Both the position numbers and the translations under genes were made by a program. The notes under the pieces were generated by a model. The model was not told where the DNA came from and made no database searches. It worked only from the letters and a program-made list of their open reading frames with translations. From assembly GCF_000382205.1 (NCBI RefSeq), contig NZ_KB907786.1, positions 124,001-188,000 of the forward strand: 64,000 nt of DNA. Reading direction: 5' to 3'. How positions within the stretch are numbered: position 1 is the stretch's first letter; each line of letters starts with the position of its first letter. Shown in pieces: positions 46,701 through 54,619 of the stretch. This DNA comes from Dyadobacter beijingensis DSM 21582 (GTDB lineage: Bacteria; Bacteroidota; Bacteroidia; Cytophagales; Spirosomataceae).

Positions 46701-47807
46701 TACGATGCCGTCATCCTTTCCATTGATGTTAAAGAGCGGAGCCCCCACGAGTATATCGCTGTAACCATCCCCATTAAAATCACCGGCAGTTGCCACAGAA
46801 TATCCCATCTGCGCGCTATCCTGGTTACATTGCAATATTGTTCCGTTTGCACTCAGGCCATTCGCCGTTCCGGGATACCAGATTGCCGCACCCTCATCAG
46901 TCTGGCCCAGATCGTATCTCGGTGCACCTATGATTACATCTGAATAACCATCCCCATTCACGTCGCCAGCGCTCGAAACAGAATATCCCAGCCACATGCT
47001 GCTTTGGTTCATCTCAATCACCTTATTGGAATTCTGCGGCGTCCCGTTCGTAATGATCGGATCGATCGTCACCGGGTATGCGGCTCCTGCCACGTCCACA
47101 TTAATCTCGATGCGCTTATTCACGTATGCCAGCGTGGCGTCGAGCGGCTTTTTGTTCGCGTCCCAGCATTGGAGGCTGTTGTAGACCAGCTCGTTGCGGG
47201 TTTCGCCGTTGGATTCGGTGTAGAAGCGGAGTTCGTTGCCGTTGCCTTGCTGCACTTTGAGGCCGCGGGCGGTCATGCGTACCTGCAATGCGCGGGTGCC
47301 TGCCGGCGCTTCGCCGATGATAAAGTTCTGGCGGACACCGTCTTCATTATTGACAAATTCTTCCGTGAATGCCGTGTGGCTGATCTGCACTTTGTTATCC
47401 TTGTGATCCGCTTTGGCGTTTGCCTGCGGAGTATAGAGGGGCTTGCCGTCGGCGTAAATGCCTTCGTTGATCAGGTCCAGTTTGAAACGGTGGCCCGTCG
47501 TGTCTACGCGTGTCTGGACGGTGAGTTGGCCCGGACGGTAATAGGCGCGGAGGTTCTGCGCCCGGTTAGGGCTTTGCAGCGATTGCACCTTATCGTCGTA
47601 AGAAATGTGGTATTCCTGCTTTTCCAACGCGCTGCGGATGTCGGCCATCGTTGCTTCCGTCACGCCCGAGGGCAATGCTTCGGTGTTTTGAGCGATCGTT
47701 TTTTCGGGCAATGGGTGAGCTAGCCGGCTTTTCTGCCAAACCCCGATGCCAAGAAGGGTGGTGGAGGCCAAAGCAACCGCCATGGCCTGTTGATAAATCT
47801 TTTTCAT
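43758..47807 (-). CDS. FG-GAP double-propeller protein with T9SS sorting domain, paralog 4
   Basis: 1,349 residues from MKKIYQQAMAVALASTTLLGIG (47807); the open frame extends to 47867, but this start gives a proper export signal. Conserved N-terminal domain (EYHISYD ... AAYPVTIDPI), 14 FG-GAP repeats, pre-sorting block NVRLYNTSD ... KSFLGVNKGKLAIEYKG ... AITGQMYGPWRYIQ, linker APVPEEAMAETIKR and sorting tail FPNPATDRLSVQ ... SHKILIRR. The middle of the gene looks more AT-rich by eye than its two ends, which could reflect exchange between paralogs at the ends. Confidence 0.88.
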   Translation of the reverse strand: MKKIYQQAMAVALASTTLLGIGVWQKSRLAHPLPEKTIAQNTEALPSGVTEATMADIRSALEKQEYHISYDDKVQSLQSPNRAQNLRAYYRPGQLTVQTRVDTTGHRFKLDLINEGIYADGKPLYTPQANAKADHKDNKVQISHTAFTEEFVNNEDGVRQNFIIGEAPAGTRALQVRMTARGLKVQQGNGNELRFYTESNGETRNELVYNSLQCWDANKKPLDATLAYVNKRIEINVDVAGAAYPVTIDPIITNGTPQNSNKVIEMNQSSMWLGYSVSSAGDVNGDGYSDVIIGAPRYDLGQTDEGAAIWYPGTANGLSANGTILQCNQDSAQMGYSVATAGDFNGDGYSDILVGAPLFNINGKDDGIVKMYFGSAQGIAANATPKDFFTGNPGDNYGISVAPAGDIDADGFSDVILGAAKFDFGINNQGAAMVIYGAQNNYKKVEQLTASQANAQFGFSVSSAGDINGDGYSDVLVGARFYTNVENQEGAVFVYKGGANGLDINNPSIIEGNQPGATMGYRVSTAGDVNGDGYSDFLVSAIQYDNGESNEGKVSLYMGMSSGFDPFPKKTFEANSVDAAMGTSLASAGDVNGDGYADILIGCQRCDFGQNNEGGVFIYHGSKDGIGNSYASLLESNQVEGWFGTAVASAGDVNGDGYSDIVIGCYTFDNGQVDEGHAFIYQGGAEGVGTNESVFVTNNKASAQMGLSVASAGDVNGDGYSDVIVGAPTYDNGEASEGVAFVYKGSATGLNTANYNILQKNQANSYFGGSVASAGDINGDGYDEVIVGAKEYTDGHTNEGAAFIYYGSNTGIDQAANPLSIQANKNDTDFGYIVAGLGDINRDGYADFAIGAPAFANTGNIFVYYGTQNGISAPVTLAGQINSHFGESVSAAGDVNGDGYADVVAGAWGASYGEQSEGAIYIYHGSAGLMNTNYVKSIESNQVDARFGISIASAGDVNGDGYGDIIAGASRHDHPEVDEGIAVVYYGTNIGIGNGPAPTVLEGNVAGAYFGAAVGGAGDVNGDGYSDVIVGSYNLSNGLNQEGKVYVFHGSPDGTKTAASFSIEGEQLQARLGWSVAGAGDVNGDGYSDVLVGEPAFNNGAVADAGATTVFYGNNGKSLRNNVRLYNTSDMTTPINHAQFNAGNFGTGLFAKSFLGVNKGKLAIEYKGQGVPFSKISIYPITTSNLYSFLAPNFSNLAGTGTELKITGVKQGVSTKVRVRVRYSPVLAITGQMYGPWRYIQPQLSGINNAPVPEEAMAETIKRKAEPSEELEDVVTLFPNPATDRLSVQVANPNDVRSVRLFNTAGKLVHQLPRYEKDIDVSNLPGGVHILILDRANGKSSSHKILIRR

Positions 47808-47876
47808 ACTCGTGTGTTTGTTTGGTTTAAAATCACGGTCAAATGCCCGCGTTTTCAAATTTTGCAAAGACGGAAA

Positions 47877-47923
47877 ACAAAAGGGCTAAGCGATTATTCT
47901 GAGGTTATCATCGCTTAGCCCTT
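47877..47923 (-). terminator. Terminator of FG-GAP gene 5
   Basis: AAGGGCTAAGCGA pairs perfectly with TCGCTTAGCCCTT (13 pairs) around a 17-base loop and is followed on the minus strand by TTGTTTT. Confidence 0.88.
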
Positions 47924-47958
47924 GGTCCGGTTGGTAGGTGGAATCTGCCGTAGGATAT

Positions 47959-50900
47959 TTAGTGAAGTAAAATTGGGTGACTACTTTCTGTGGCGTCGGT
48001 GTAATGGATCCGGAGGACATATTGGCCCGCCCGGATGCCTCGTGTGTCTAGGTACTGCGATGCGCCTTTCCAGGAACGGACCGGTCTGCCGCTGGTCGAG
48101 AACATCGTCACTTTGTCAATTTCCCGACCGAAGCCGGGTTGAACGTGCAAATTAACGCTTGCCGGATTGGGATATACGCGTGTCCCGGTAAGATTTCTTG
48201 CCAACGGCTGACGTCCTGTATTCTCCGGCGCAGGCGCGCTGCCCGTACCGGACAGGCAGCCCGACCAATACCGCCAAGGCCCGTACATTTGGCCCGTCAA
48301 CGCCCATACAGGATTGTACCGCACGCGTGCCCGCAAACGCGTTTGCGAACCTTCTTTAATCACCTTATTTTTCAATTCAATGCCTGCGCCCGCCAACACG
48401 TTAAATCCCTTTTGACTTGCCGTAAAAGCGGCACTATTGGTAATGCAATTGTTGCCGCCTTGTGAAAATCCCTGCCCGGCCGGGCGCGTTTCCCATACGA
48501 GTTTGCCCTGGCTGCGGCCCAGGAATGATCTGGAAAACAGCCATAAGCCAAAATCAACCTGACTTTTCTGCGTATGATCGAGCAATGTCGTGAGATCGGA
48601 GTTGTAGAGGCGCACATTGTTGCGAACGCCGGTCCCATTATTTCCGTAGTAAACAAATGCCGCATCGGCGTCGGTTTGGCCTGAACTGAAATTAGGCGAT
48701 CCGATAAGCAGGTCGCTGTCGCCATCGCCGTCCACATCCCCGCCAGCCGCCACCGACCAGCCGAAAAAGTCGAAGGCGTCGGTCTGGTTGCCGGTAATGC
48801 GCTGCGGGCCGGGATGGAGGCCGGTAGGCGAGCCATAATATAGGATGACGAGGCCTGTCATGACGGCAGTTTTATCATCCCAATACCAGGGCTCTCCGAT
48901 CACGACGTCACTATACCCGTCCGCATCCAGATCCCCGGCCCCGGCAACGGACTCGCCCATCGCGGCAGCCATACCCGCCTCATGCGAATAGAGATTAGTT
49001 ACATTGCCGGCGGTAATGCCTCCGGGCGCGCCGTAGTAAAGAAACACAGCGCCGTCGCCGTTGTCGTACCCATGCGCGCCGACGATCACGTCATCGAAAC
49101 CATCCGCATTCACATCCCCGGCCCCGGAAACGTCCCATCCGAATTGTGCAAAGTCCTGCGTGCATTTGATCCATTGAACAGACATCGAATCGATTGAGCC
49201 GGCATGGCCGTAGCCGATCAGGATACCCCCGGCATCCAAATCTCCCAGACTGTACGCGCCGGCCACGATGTCGGGCTGGTCATCGCCATTTACGTCATGC
49301 GCACCGGATACGGCATTGCCCAGCCGGGCGTCGTCCTGGTCGCTTTCGATGATCCGGGCCTGGGTGGCATCGGGGCCGGCGGAAGTTCCGGGATAAATGT
49401 AGATGGCCCCTTCTTCCGATTGCCCGTTGGAATAGTTCATGGCCCCTATGACGATTTCCGAAAAGCCGTCCGCATTCAAATCCCCCGCATGTGCGACCGC
49501 ACACCCGTACCACGCACCCGCGACGTTACTTTCCAGCCGGATCGGGATGGGCTGAATACCGGCGGACGAGCCCAGGTACACAAAAGCGGCACCTTCCTCG
49601 TCCTGTCCATTGTGGTAATGCATGGCTCCGACGATAAGGTCGGCATAGCCATTGCCATCCACATCGCCGGCGGCCGATACCGACGTTCCGAAAGCCGCAT
49701 CGGCCTGGTCGGCTTCCAGCAGATTGGACGGGTTGCTGTCAATCCCATTCGCCGTGCCGCGGAATACGAATGCGGCACCTTCATCGGCTTGGCCGTTGTC
49801 GTAACGCGGCGCGCCTACCACGATGTCGTCATAGCCATCGCCGTCGATATCCCCGGCGCCGGATACGGAATAGCCGAATTGCGATTCGGGCTGATTGACC
49901 ATCAATGCCGAAGCCGGCACAGGCCCGGAAGTAGTGCCGTGCCAAATCATCACCGCGCCCTCGTTGTTCTGGCCGTGGCTGTAAAGGTGGCAGCCGATGA
50001 CGACGTCGCTCACGCCATCGCCATCCACATCGCCCGCGCTGGCAACGGATTGTCCCAGGTATGCATTTGCCTGCCCGCTTTTCAAAGTTGACAGCGGCTT
50101 TTTACCCATACCTGCCTGTGAACCGGGATAAATATACACGACACCTTCATTGGCCGGACCTTTGCCCTGCAACCGGCTGCCGATCATGAGGTCGGCATAG
50201 CCATCGGCGTTTACATCGCCTACGCAGGCCACAGATCGCCCCATTTCCTCATTCATCTGCACCCCGGCGATAGCGGCCGACGGGTTTGCATTAATGCCGA
50301 ATGCGGAGCCGGAATAGATGGTCGTCAAACCGACGTCGGCCTGTACTTTGTCATAATGCGGTGCGCCAACGGCAATGTCGGCATAACCGTCCGCGTCGAG
50401 ATCGCCTGCGGAGGCGACCGCGCTGCCCATATGCGCATACGCCTGGTTTGACTGTATGACGGTAGGTTTGTTCCCCAACCCTTTCGGCGAACCAAAATAC
50501 AGGAATGCAGCTCCCTCTTCTGTCTGGCCCTGACTGTAAAAAGGTGCCCCGGCAAGCACATCGCCATACCCGTCGGCGTTTATGTCACCTGCGCCGGCCA
50601 CCGACATGCCCAGCATTGCATTGGCCTGATTTACTTCCAGTATGGCCGGTTGATTCGCGTTGATGCCTGATTTTGATCCATAAAAAACAAATGCAGCTCC
50701 TTCGTTGACCTGCCCCTGATCATACAGATTTGCACCAATGACCAGGTCGCTGAAACCGTTTCCGTCGATATCACCAGCCAAACCTACCGCAATGCCCATT
50801 TGGGCTTCAAACTGGTTACTTTCTAAAATCGCGACGGGATTCGGTTTAATGCCTTTGGCCGAACCTAAATAGACAAACACCGCTCCTTCATCACTTTGTC

Positions 50901-51990
50901 CCTTATCATAAAACGGCGCACCGATGGCGATGTCGCTTGCCCCATCCCCATTGATATCCCCCGCGCTGGAAACCGAATAGCCCATTGCCGCATCGGCCTG
51001 GTTGCATTCGATCAGGTGGGGAAGGGGATTGAGCCCATTTGTAGAACCATAATACAAAAAAGCGGCGCCCTCATCATTTTCTCCGTGGTCGTAATGTGGT
51101 GCGCCGGCGATCACATCACTATATCCATCCAAATTCACATCCCCGGCCGAGGCTACCGAAAACCCCATTAATGCATCGGCCTGGTCGCTTTCCAGCAGGG
51201 CATCCGCATTGGCCGGGGAACCATTCGCCACTAGCGGATCGATCGTAACAGGATAAGCGGCGTTTTCGACATCGACGGTGATCTGAATGTGCTGGTCGTA
51301 GTGGGTCAACCGCGCTGTCAACGGCTTGTCTTCGGCATCCCAGCAATGCAGGTCGCGATAGATGAGCGCGGGCCGGGCCGGGTTGTTTTTGGTATAAAAC
51401 AACAACTCATTCTCGTTCCCCGCCATCGCGGCGAGCCCGGTGGCGGCAAGGGTTACCTGCAACTGCCGCGTGCCTGCGGGAGCCCGGTGGACGATGAAAT
51501 TCTGCCGGACGCCGTCTTCGTTATTGATATATTCTTCGTCGAAGCCGTTGTGCCGGATCGTCAGTTTGTTGCCCTCGGTTTTGGTGTCTGCTTGTTTATC
51601 AGGTAAATAAATGAGTCGCCTGTCCGCAGCAATGCCTTCGTGGTCCAGCTGTAACCGGAAACTGCGGCCTGCGGAATCAATGCGGTTTTTAATGGTGAAA
51701 TGCCCCGGGCGGTAGTAGGCGCGGAGGTTATGCCGCCGGTTCGGACTTTGCAATATGCATTTTTGCCGGTCATAAGAAATGTGGTATTCGCGTGCGGCGA
51801 TCGTGGCCGAAAGCCCGGGAGGAACGGCGCCGTGTGGGCTTTCGGAGGATTTTGAGGAAGTGCTGGGGTTAATATTGTTCGACTTATGGTCCGGTATTTC
51901 GAACAAAATGCAGGTTAGCAATGCGTAGATCAGAAAAGCTACAACGGGCGTTGCGATGGACAATGGAAGGAGTTTACCGGTTTGTTTCAT
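47959..51990 (-). CDS. FG-GAP double-propeller protein with T9SS sorting domain, paralog 5
   Basis: 1,343 residues from the ATG at 51990. N-terminal hydrophobic segment (LSIATPVVAFLIYALLTCILF, about 8-28, preceding residues basic), then the conserved N-terminal domain (REYHISYD ... AAYPVTIDPL), 14 FG-GAP repeats and the pre-sorting block NVRLYNSDL ... RSFLGRSQGKLVWETRP ... ALTGQMYGPWRYW, and a diverged sorting tail (VYPNPASVNLHVQ ... SSHPILLH). It is the most divergent of the five. Repeat 11 has a degenerate calcium loop (AHDVNGDDQPDIVAG), and several loops use DIDGDG or DLDADG forms. It is the most upstream gene of the minus-strand array and appears GC-richer than paralog 1. Confidence 0.87.
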   Translation of the reverse strand: MKQTGKLLPLSIATPVVAFLIYALLTCILFEIPDHKSNNINPSTSSKSSESPHGAVPPGLSATIAAREYHISYDRQKCILQSPNRRHNLRAYYRPGHFTIKNRIDSAGRSFRLQLDHEGIAADRRLIYLPDKQADTKTEGNKLTIRHNGFDEEYINNEDGVRQNFIVHRAPAGTRQLQVTLAATGLAAMAGNENELLFYTKNNPARPALIYRDLHCWDAEDKPLTARLTHYDQHIQITVDVENAAYPVTIDPLVANGSPANADALLESDQADALMGFSVASAGDVNLDGYSDVIAGAPHYDHGENDEGAAFLYYGSTNGLNPLPHLIECNQADAAMGYSVSSAGDINGDGASDIAIGAPFYDKGQSDEGAVFVYLGSAKGIKPNPVAILESNQFEAQMGIAVGLAGDIDGNGFSDLVIGANLYDQGQVNEGAAFVFYGSKSGINANQPAILEVNQANAMLGMSVAGAGDINADGYGDVLAGAPFYSQGQTEEGAAFLYFGSPKGLGNKPTVIQSNQAYAHMGSAVASAGDLDADGYADIAVGAPHYDKVQADVGLTTIYSGSAFGINANPSAAIAGVQMNEEMGRSVACVGDVNADGYADLMIGSRLQGKGPANEGVVYIYPGSQAGMGKKPLSTLKSGQANAYLGQSVASAGDVDGDGVSDVVIGCHLYSHGQNNEGAVMIWHGTTSGPVPASALMVNQPESQFGYSVSGAGDIDGDGYDDIVVGAPRYDNGQADEGAAFVFRGTANGIDSNPSNLLEADQADAAFGTSVSAAGDVDGNGYADLIVGAMHYHNGQDEEGAAFVYLGSSAGIQPIPIRLESNVAGAWYGCAVAHAGDLNADGFSEIVIGAMNYSNGQSEEGAIYIYPGTSAGPDATQARIIESDQDDARLGNAVSGAHDVNGDDQPDIVAGAYSLGDLDAGGILIGYGHAGSIDSMSVQWIKCTQDFAQFGWDVSGAGDVNADGFDDVIVGAHGYDNGDGAVFLYYGAPGGITAGNVTNLYSHEAGMAAAMGESVAGAGDLDADGYSDVVIGEPWYWDDKTAVMTGLVILYYGSPTGLHPGPQRITGNQTDAFDFFGWSVAAGGDVDGDGDSDLLIGSPNFSSGQTDADAAFVYYGNNGTGVRNNVRLYNSDLTTLLDHTQKSQVDFGLWLFSRSFLGRSQGKLVWETRPAGQGFSQGGNNCITNSAAFTASQKGFNVLAGAGIELKNKVIKEGSQTRLRARVRYNPVWALTGQMYGPWRYWSGCLSGTGSAPAPENTGRQPLARNLTGTRVYPNPASVNLHVQPGFGREIDKVTMFSTSGRPVRSWKGASQYLDTRGIRAGQYVLRIHYTDATESSHPILLH

Positions 51991-52120
51991 GGATCAAATG
52001 TTTTAAGTGAAGTGTATCTGGCCCGACCGGACCGGGCACTAATTTTACACTTACCGAAAACTACCTCGCAATCCAATGAACGAATGGGCACATCGATTAT
52101 CAGAAGGCTGATCGTGACAC

Positions 52121-52152
52121 GAAAAAGCCCCGGAAGTGGCTCCCGGGGCTTG
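52121..52152 (-). terminator. Terminator of the SGNH hydrolase gene
   Basis: AAGCCCCGG pairs with CCGGGGCTT around a nine-base loop; plus-strand AAAAA on the left gives the U-tract for the minus-strand transcript. Confidence 0.88.
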
Positions 52153-52228
52153 TGTTCATACGTAAACTGAATGGCTGCGAATCAGATGGATGGTTGGCTA
52201 TCCAGGCTGCACTGAGCCGTTTCTAACA

Positions 52229-52906
52229 TTATTTCTGCACCAAAGCTTCCAGCATTTTTTCGGCCAGGAACTGGTTGCCCGCGTCGGTCAAATGCACGCG
52301 GTCGCTGGTGAGAATGCCTTTCTCCTTGTTTTCAGGATTATTTTTGGCCAGATAATCAAGGAAATGCTTGCGGAGGTCGAGCAGTTGCAGGCCGTTGCGC
52401 GTCGCGATCTCGCGGATCAGTTTGGAATACTGGTTCAAATCGCCGTCCTGCTGGTTGGAATTATCATTGCGCTCGCCGATGACGGTCGGCGTGCAGACGA
52501 TCACGCGGATGTTCTGCGCTTTGAGTTTTTTGATCAACGCCTCGTAAAACTTCACATATTTGTCGGGATCCGTGCCGGTTCCGGACGATGCTTTGTGCCA
52601 AACATCGTTGATACCCACATAAATGAATACGACATCCGGCTTTTTGGCCAGCACATCGTCTTCGAGGCGCAGATAAAGATCGTACACCTTATTGCCGCCG
52701 ATGCCCGCGCCGATCAGCTCGTACTGGCTGTCCTGGCCCTTGGATTTCAGCATTTCACCGACTTTGGTAATGTATCCCGTCGGGCTCACGCCGGCCTGGG
52801 TAATGGAATCGCCGAAGAAAACGACGCGTATGGGTTTGTCCTGGCGCATAGCCAGCAATGGCAGCGCGATAACGGCAATCTGAAATAGTTTGAAAAATAC
52901 CCGCAT
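52229..52906 (-). CDS. SGNH/GDSL-family hydrolase (secreted)
   Basis: 225 residues. A short signal (MRVFFKLFQIAVIALPLLA) is followed by the SGNH blocks: catalytic Ser in VVFFGDSITQAG (about residue 33), GIGGNK, VGINDVWH, and the Asp/His pair in DRVHLTDAGN. These enzymes are esterases or lipases that often deacetylate polysaccharides. The gene is separate from the mod operon upstream, with a heptamer repeat between them. The substrate is unknown. Confidence 0.9.
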   Translation of the reverse strand: MRVFFKLFQIAVIALPLLAMRQDKPIRVVFFGDSITQAGVSPTGYITKVGEMLKSKGQDSQYELIGAGIGGNKVYDLYLRLEDDVLAKKPDVVFIYVGINDVWHKASSGTGTDPDKYVKFYEALIKKLKAQNIRVIVCTPTVIGERNDNSNQQDGDLNQYSKLIREIATRNGLQLLDLRKHFLDYLAKNNPENKEKGILTSDRVHLTDAGNQFLAEKMLEALVQK

Positions 52907-52977
52907 GGTTTGGTGTTGAATATGATTTTGGGAAAAAGACAGACGGGCGGTGGAATTACCCGTATGGGTTGCGTTTC

Positions 52978-53064
52978 TGACGGCCGACGGCTGACCGCTG
53001 ACCGCTGACCGCTGATTGAAGTTAATGAGTACTGAATGTAATCGGCCGTCGGCGGTCGGCCGTC
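52978..53064. repeat. Heptamer-based inverted-arm repeat, copy C
   Basis: The left arm (52978-53018) holds 7-bp units, including TGACCGC three times in tandem, preceded by CGACGGC. The right arm (53042-53064) reads TCGGCCG-TCGGCGG-TCGGCCG. The arms are largely reverse-complementary, with an AT-rich spacer containing AGTACT. It occupies the gap between modC and the SGNH gene, and could act as a strong hairpin at the end of the mod transcript. Confidence 0.65.
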
Positions 53065-53070
53065 AAACAA

Positions 53071-53964
53071 TCACGTTTCAATAATCCGCAAATCCGCATT
53101 GCCGCCGGCGTAGTGCAGTGTAAATGTAACGCCGGGGCGCAGCTGGTTTTCATAATGCAGCGGTAGGCTCAGCCGGCGGATTTTACCGTCGATCCAGGCG
53201 GTGGCGGCGAGTGTGTCTTCATGGTGTTCGCAAGTGAGCACTTCGCCGTAGATGACCAGGCCGTCTGTCGCTGTTTGTTCATTTAAATAAACTTCGGACG
53301 GCGTGCCGAAATGCGTCAGCTTGCCTTTTTCCATCATGGCGACGCGGTCGGCGAGGCGGAAAATTTCGCCCATATCGTGGGTGACCAATATCACCGAAAA
53401 TGCCTGCTGGCGGTGGAGTTGAAGCAGCAAATCCTGCAACTGGTAACGCATTTCCGGATCGAGGGCGGCGAATGGTTCGTCCATGAGCAGCAATTCCGGC
53501 TTGCGTACGAGCGCCCGTGCGAGGGCCACGCGCTGCTGCTGCCCGCCCGAGAGCTGGGCCGGTTTACGGTCGGCGAGCTGGGCGAGGCCCGTCGCTTCCA
53601 GCAGCTCGTCCACGACTGCGGGCGATTGGTTCTTGGCCAATGCAAACAGCAGATTTTTCCGCACCGTCAGGTGCGGGAACAATGCGTAATCCTGGAAAAC
53701 AAAGCCGATATGCCGGTCCTGCGCAGGAATATGCAAGCGAGTTCGGGAATCCAGCCATCGGTCGTTTTGGAAGCTAATGCGGCCGGTTTTAGGATGGATC
53801 AGTCCGGCGATGAGCCGCAGTAACGTCGTTTTTCCGGCGCCGGAAGGGCCTGTCAATGCCATGATTTGCCCGCGCGCAAGCGCAAAATCGACCTCCATGG
53901 GCAGGACGCCGTGCGCGGTATGCAGGGTATGCCGGATATGGACGTCAAGCAGGTTGTCGGACAC
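53071..53964 (-). CDS. modC: Molybdate ABC transporter ATP-binding protein
   Basis: 297 residues from a GTG at 53964 that overlaps the end of modB. Walker A is GPSGAGKTTLL (about residue 38), Q-loop region FVFQDYALFPH, signature LSGGQQQRVA, Walker B ELLLMDEPFAALD, and H-loop VTHDMGE. A short C-terminal extension (about 235-297, VIYGEVLTCEHHED) resembles a TOBE-like regulatory domain, as expected for ModC. It energises molybdate (or tungstate) import with ModB and ModA encoded upstream. Confidence 0.9.
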   Translation of the reverse strand: MSDNLLDVHIRHTLHTAHGVLPMEVDFALARGQIMALTGPSGAGKTTLLRLIAGLIHPKTGRISFQNDRWLDSRTRLHIPAQDRHIGFVFQDYALFPHLTVRKNLLFALAKNQSPAVVDELLEATGLAQLADRKPAQLSGGQQQRVALARALVRKPELLLMDEPFAALDPEMRYQLQDLLLQLHRQQAFSVILVTHDMGEIFRLADRVAMMEKGKLTHFGTPSEVYLNEQTATDGLVIYGEVLTCEHHEDTLAATAWIDGKIRRLSLPLHYENQLRPGVTFTLHYAGGNADLRIIET

Positions 53965-54619
53965 GGAGCAGGCGGTTGTTGATTGAATAGACCACGAGCA
54001 AAATAATGAAAGTGATCGCGAAAAGCACCATCGCGTACGCGTTGGCGGCCGGATAGTTCAGCGCTTCGACCTCGTTATAAATAGCCACGGAAGCTACTTT
54101 GGTAACGCCGGGGATATTGCCGCCAATCATCAATACCACGCCGAATTCGCCCACGGTATGGGCAAATGTGAGCACGAATGCTGTGAGAACGGCCGGTTTG
54201 CAGTTGGGCAGAAGCACTTGCGTGAAAGTCTGCCATTCACTTTTTCCCAACGTGTACGATGCTTCCCGGAGCGATGGCGGCAAAGCTTGCAACCCCGCGC
54301 GGATCGGGTAGATCATGAATGGTAAACTATATAGGACCGAGGCTATCACCAATCCCTGGAAAGAGAATACGAGCCGCAAGCCCATCCATTCTTCGATGAA
54401 TGCACCAAACCAATGCGATGGGCTGAATGCCAGCAACAGGTAGAAACCGATCACCGAAGGCGGCAGCACGAGCGGCATGCCGATCAGCGCCTCCACCACA
54501 CCACGCCCCTTGAACTTCCCGAAAACAAGCCAGTAGGCGATCGGTAACGCGATCACCAGGAGCAATACCGAAGTTATGCCGGCGAGTTTGAAAGTGAGAA
54601 TGAGTGGTTGGGTATCCAT
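53945..54619 (-). CDS. modB: Molybdate ABC transporter permease
   Basis: 224 residues, several membrane segments, starting MDTQPLILTFKLAGITSVLLL. The ModB-typical stretch MPLVLPPSVIGFYLLL is near residue 49, and the EAA-like loop LPPSLREASYTLGKSEWQTF is near residue 134, followed by VGEFGVVLMIGGNIPG, characteristic of ModB/CysT permeases. The ATG directly abuts the modA stop codon, and modC overlaps its 3' end by 20 bases, giving a tight modABC operon. Confidence 0.93.
   Translation of the reverse strand: MDTQPLILTFKLAGITSVLLLVIALPIAYWLVFGKFKGRGVVEALIGMPLVLPPSVIGFYLLLAFSPSHWFGAFIEEWMGLRLVFSFQGLVIASVLYSLPFMIYPIRAGLQALPPSLREASYTLGKSEWQTFTQVLLPNCKPAVLTAFVLTFAHTVGEFGVVLMIGGNIPGVTKVASVAIYNEVEALNYPAANAYAMVLFAITFIILLVVYSINNRLLRVRQPA

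Noticed and set aside
47004..47723. Long ORF (239 codons) antisense to FG-GAP paralog 4; similar antisense ORFs lie opposite the other paralogs (for example 36010-36852, 42331-42930 and 34410-35231).
   Set aside because: They lie fully inside clear coding sequence, lack recognisable domains or starts, and recur at similar places because the sense genes are paralogous. They are shadows.
31116..51990. Regularly spaced near-identical motifs that could be mistaken for a CRISPR or satellite array.
   Set aside because: The repeats are degenerate, about 180-200 bp apart and translate to FG-GAP calcium loops in one frame. No cas genes are present.
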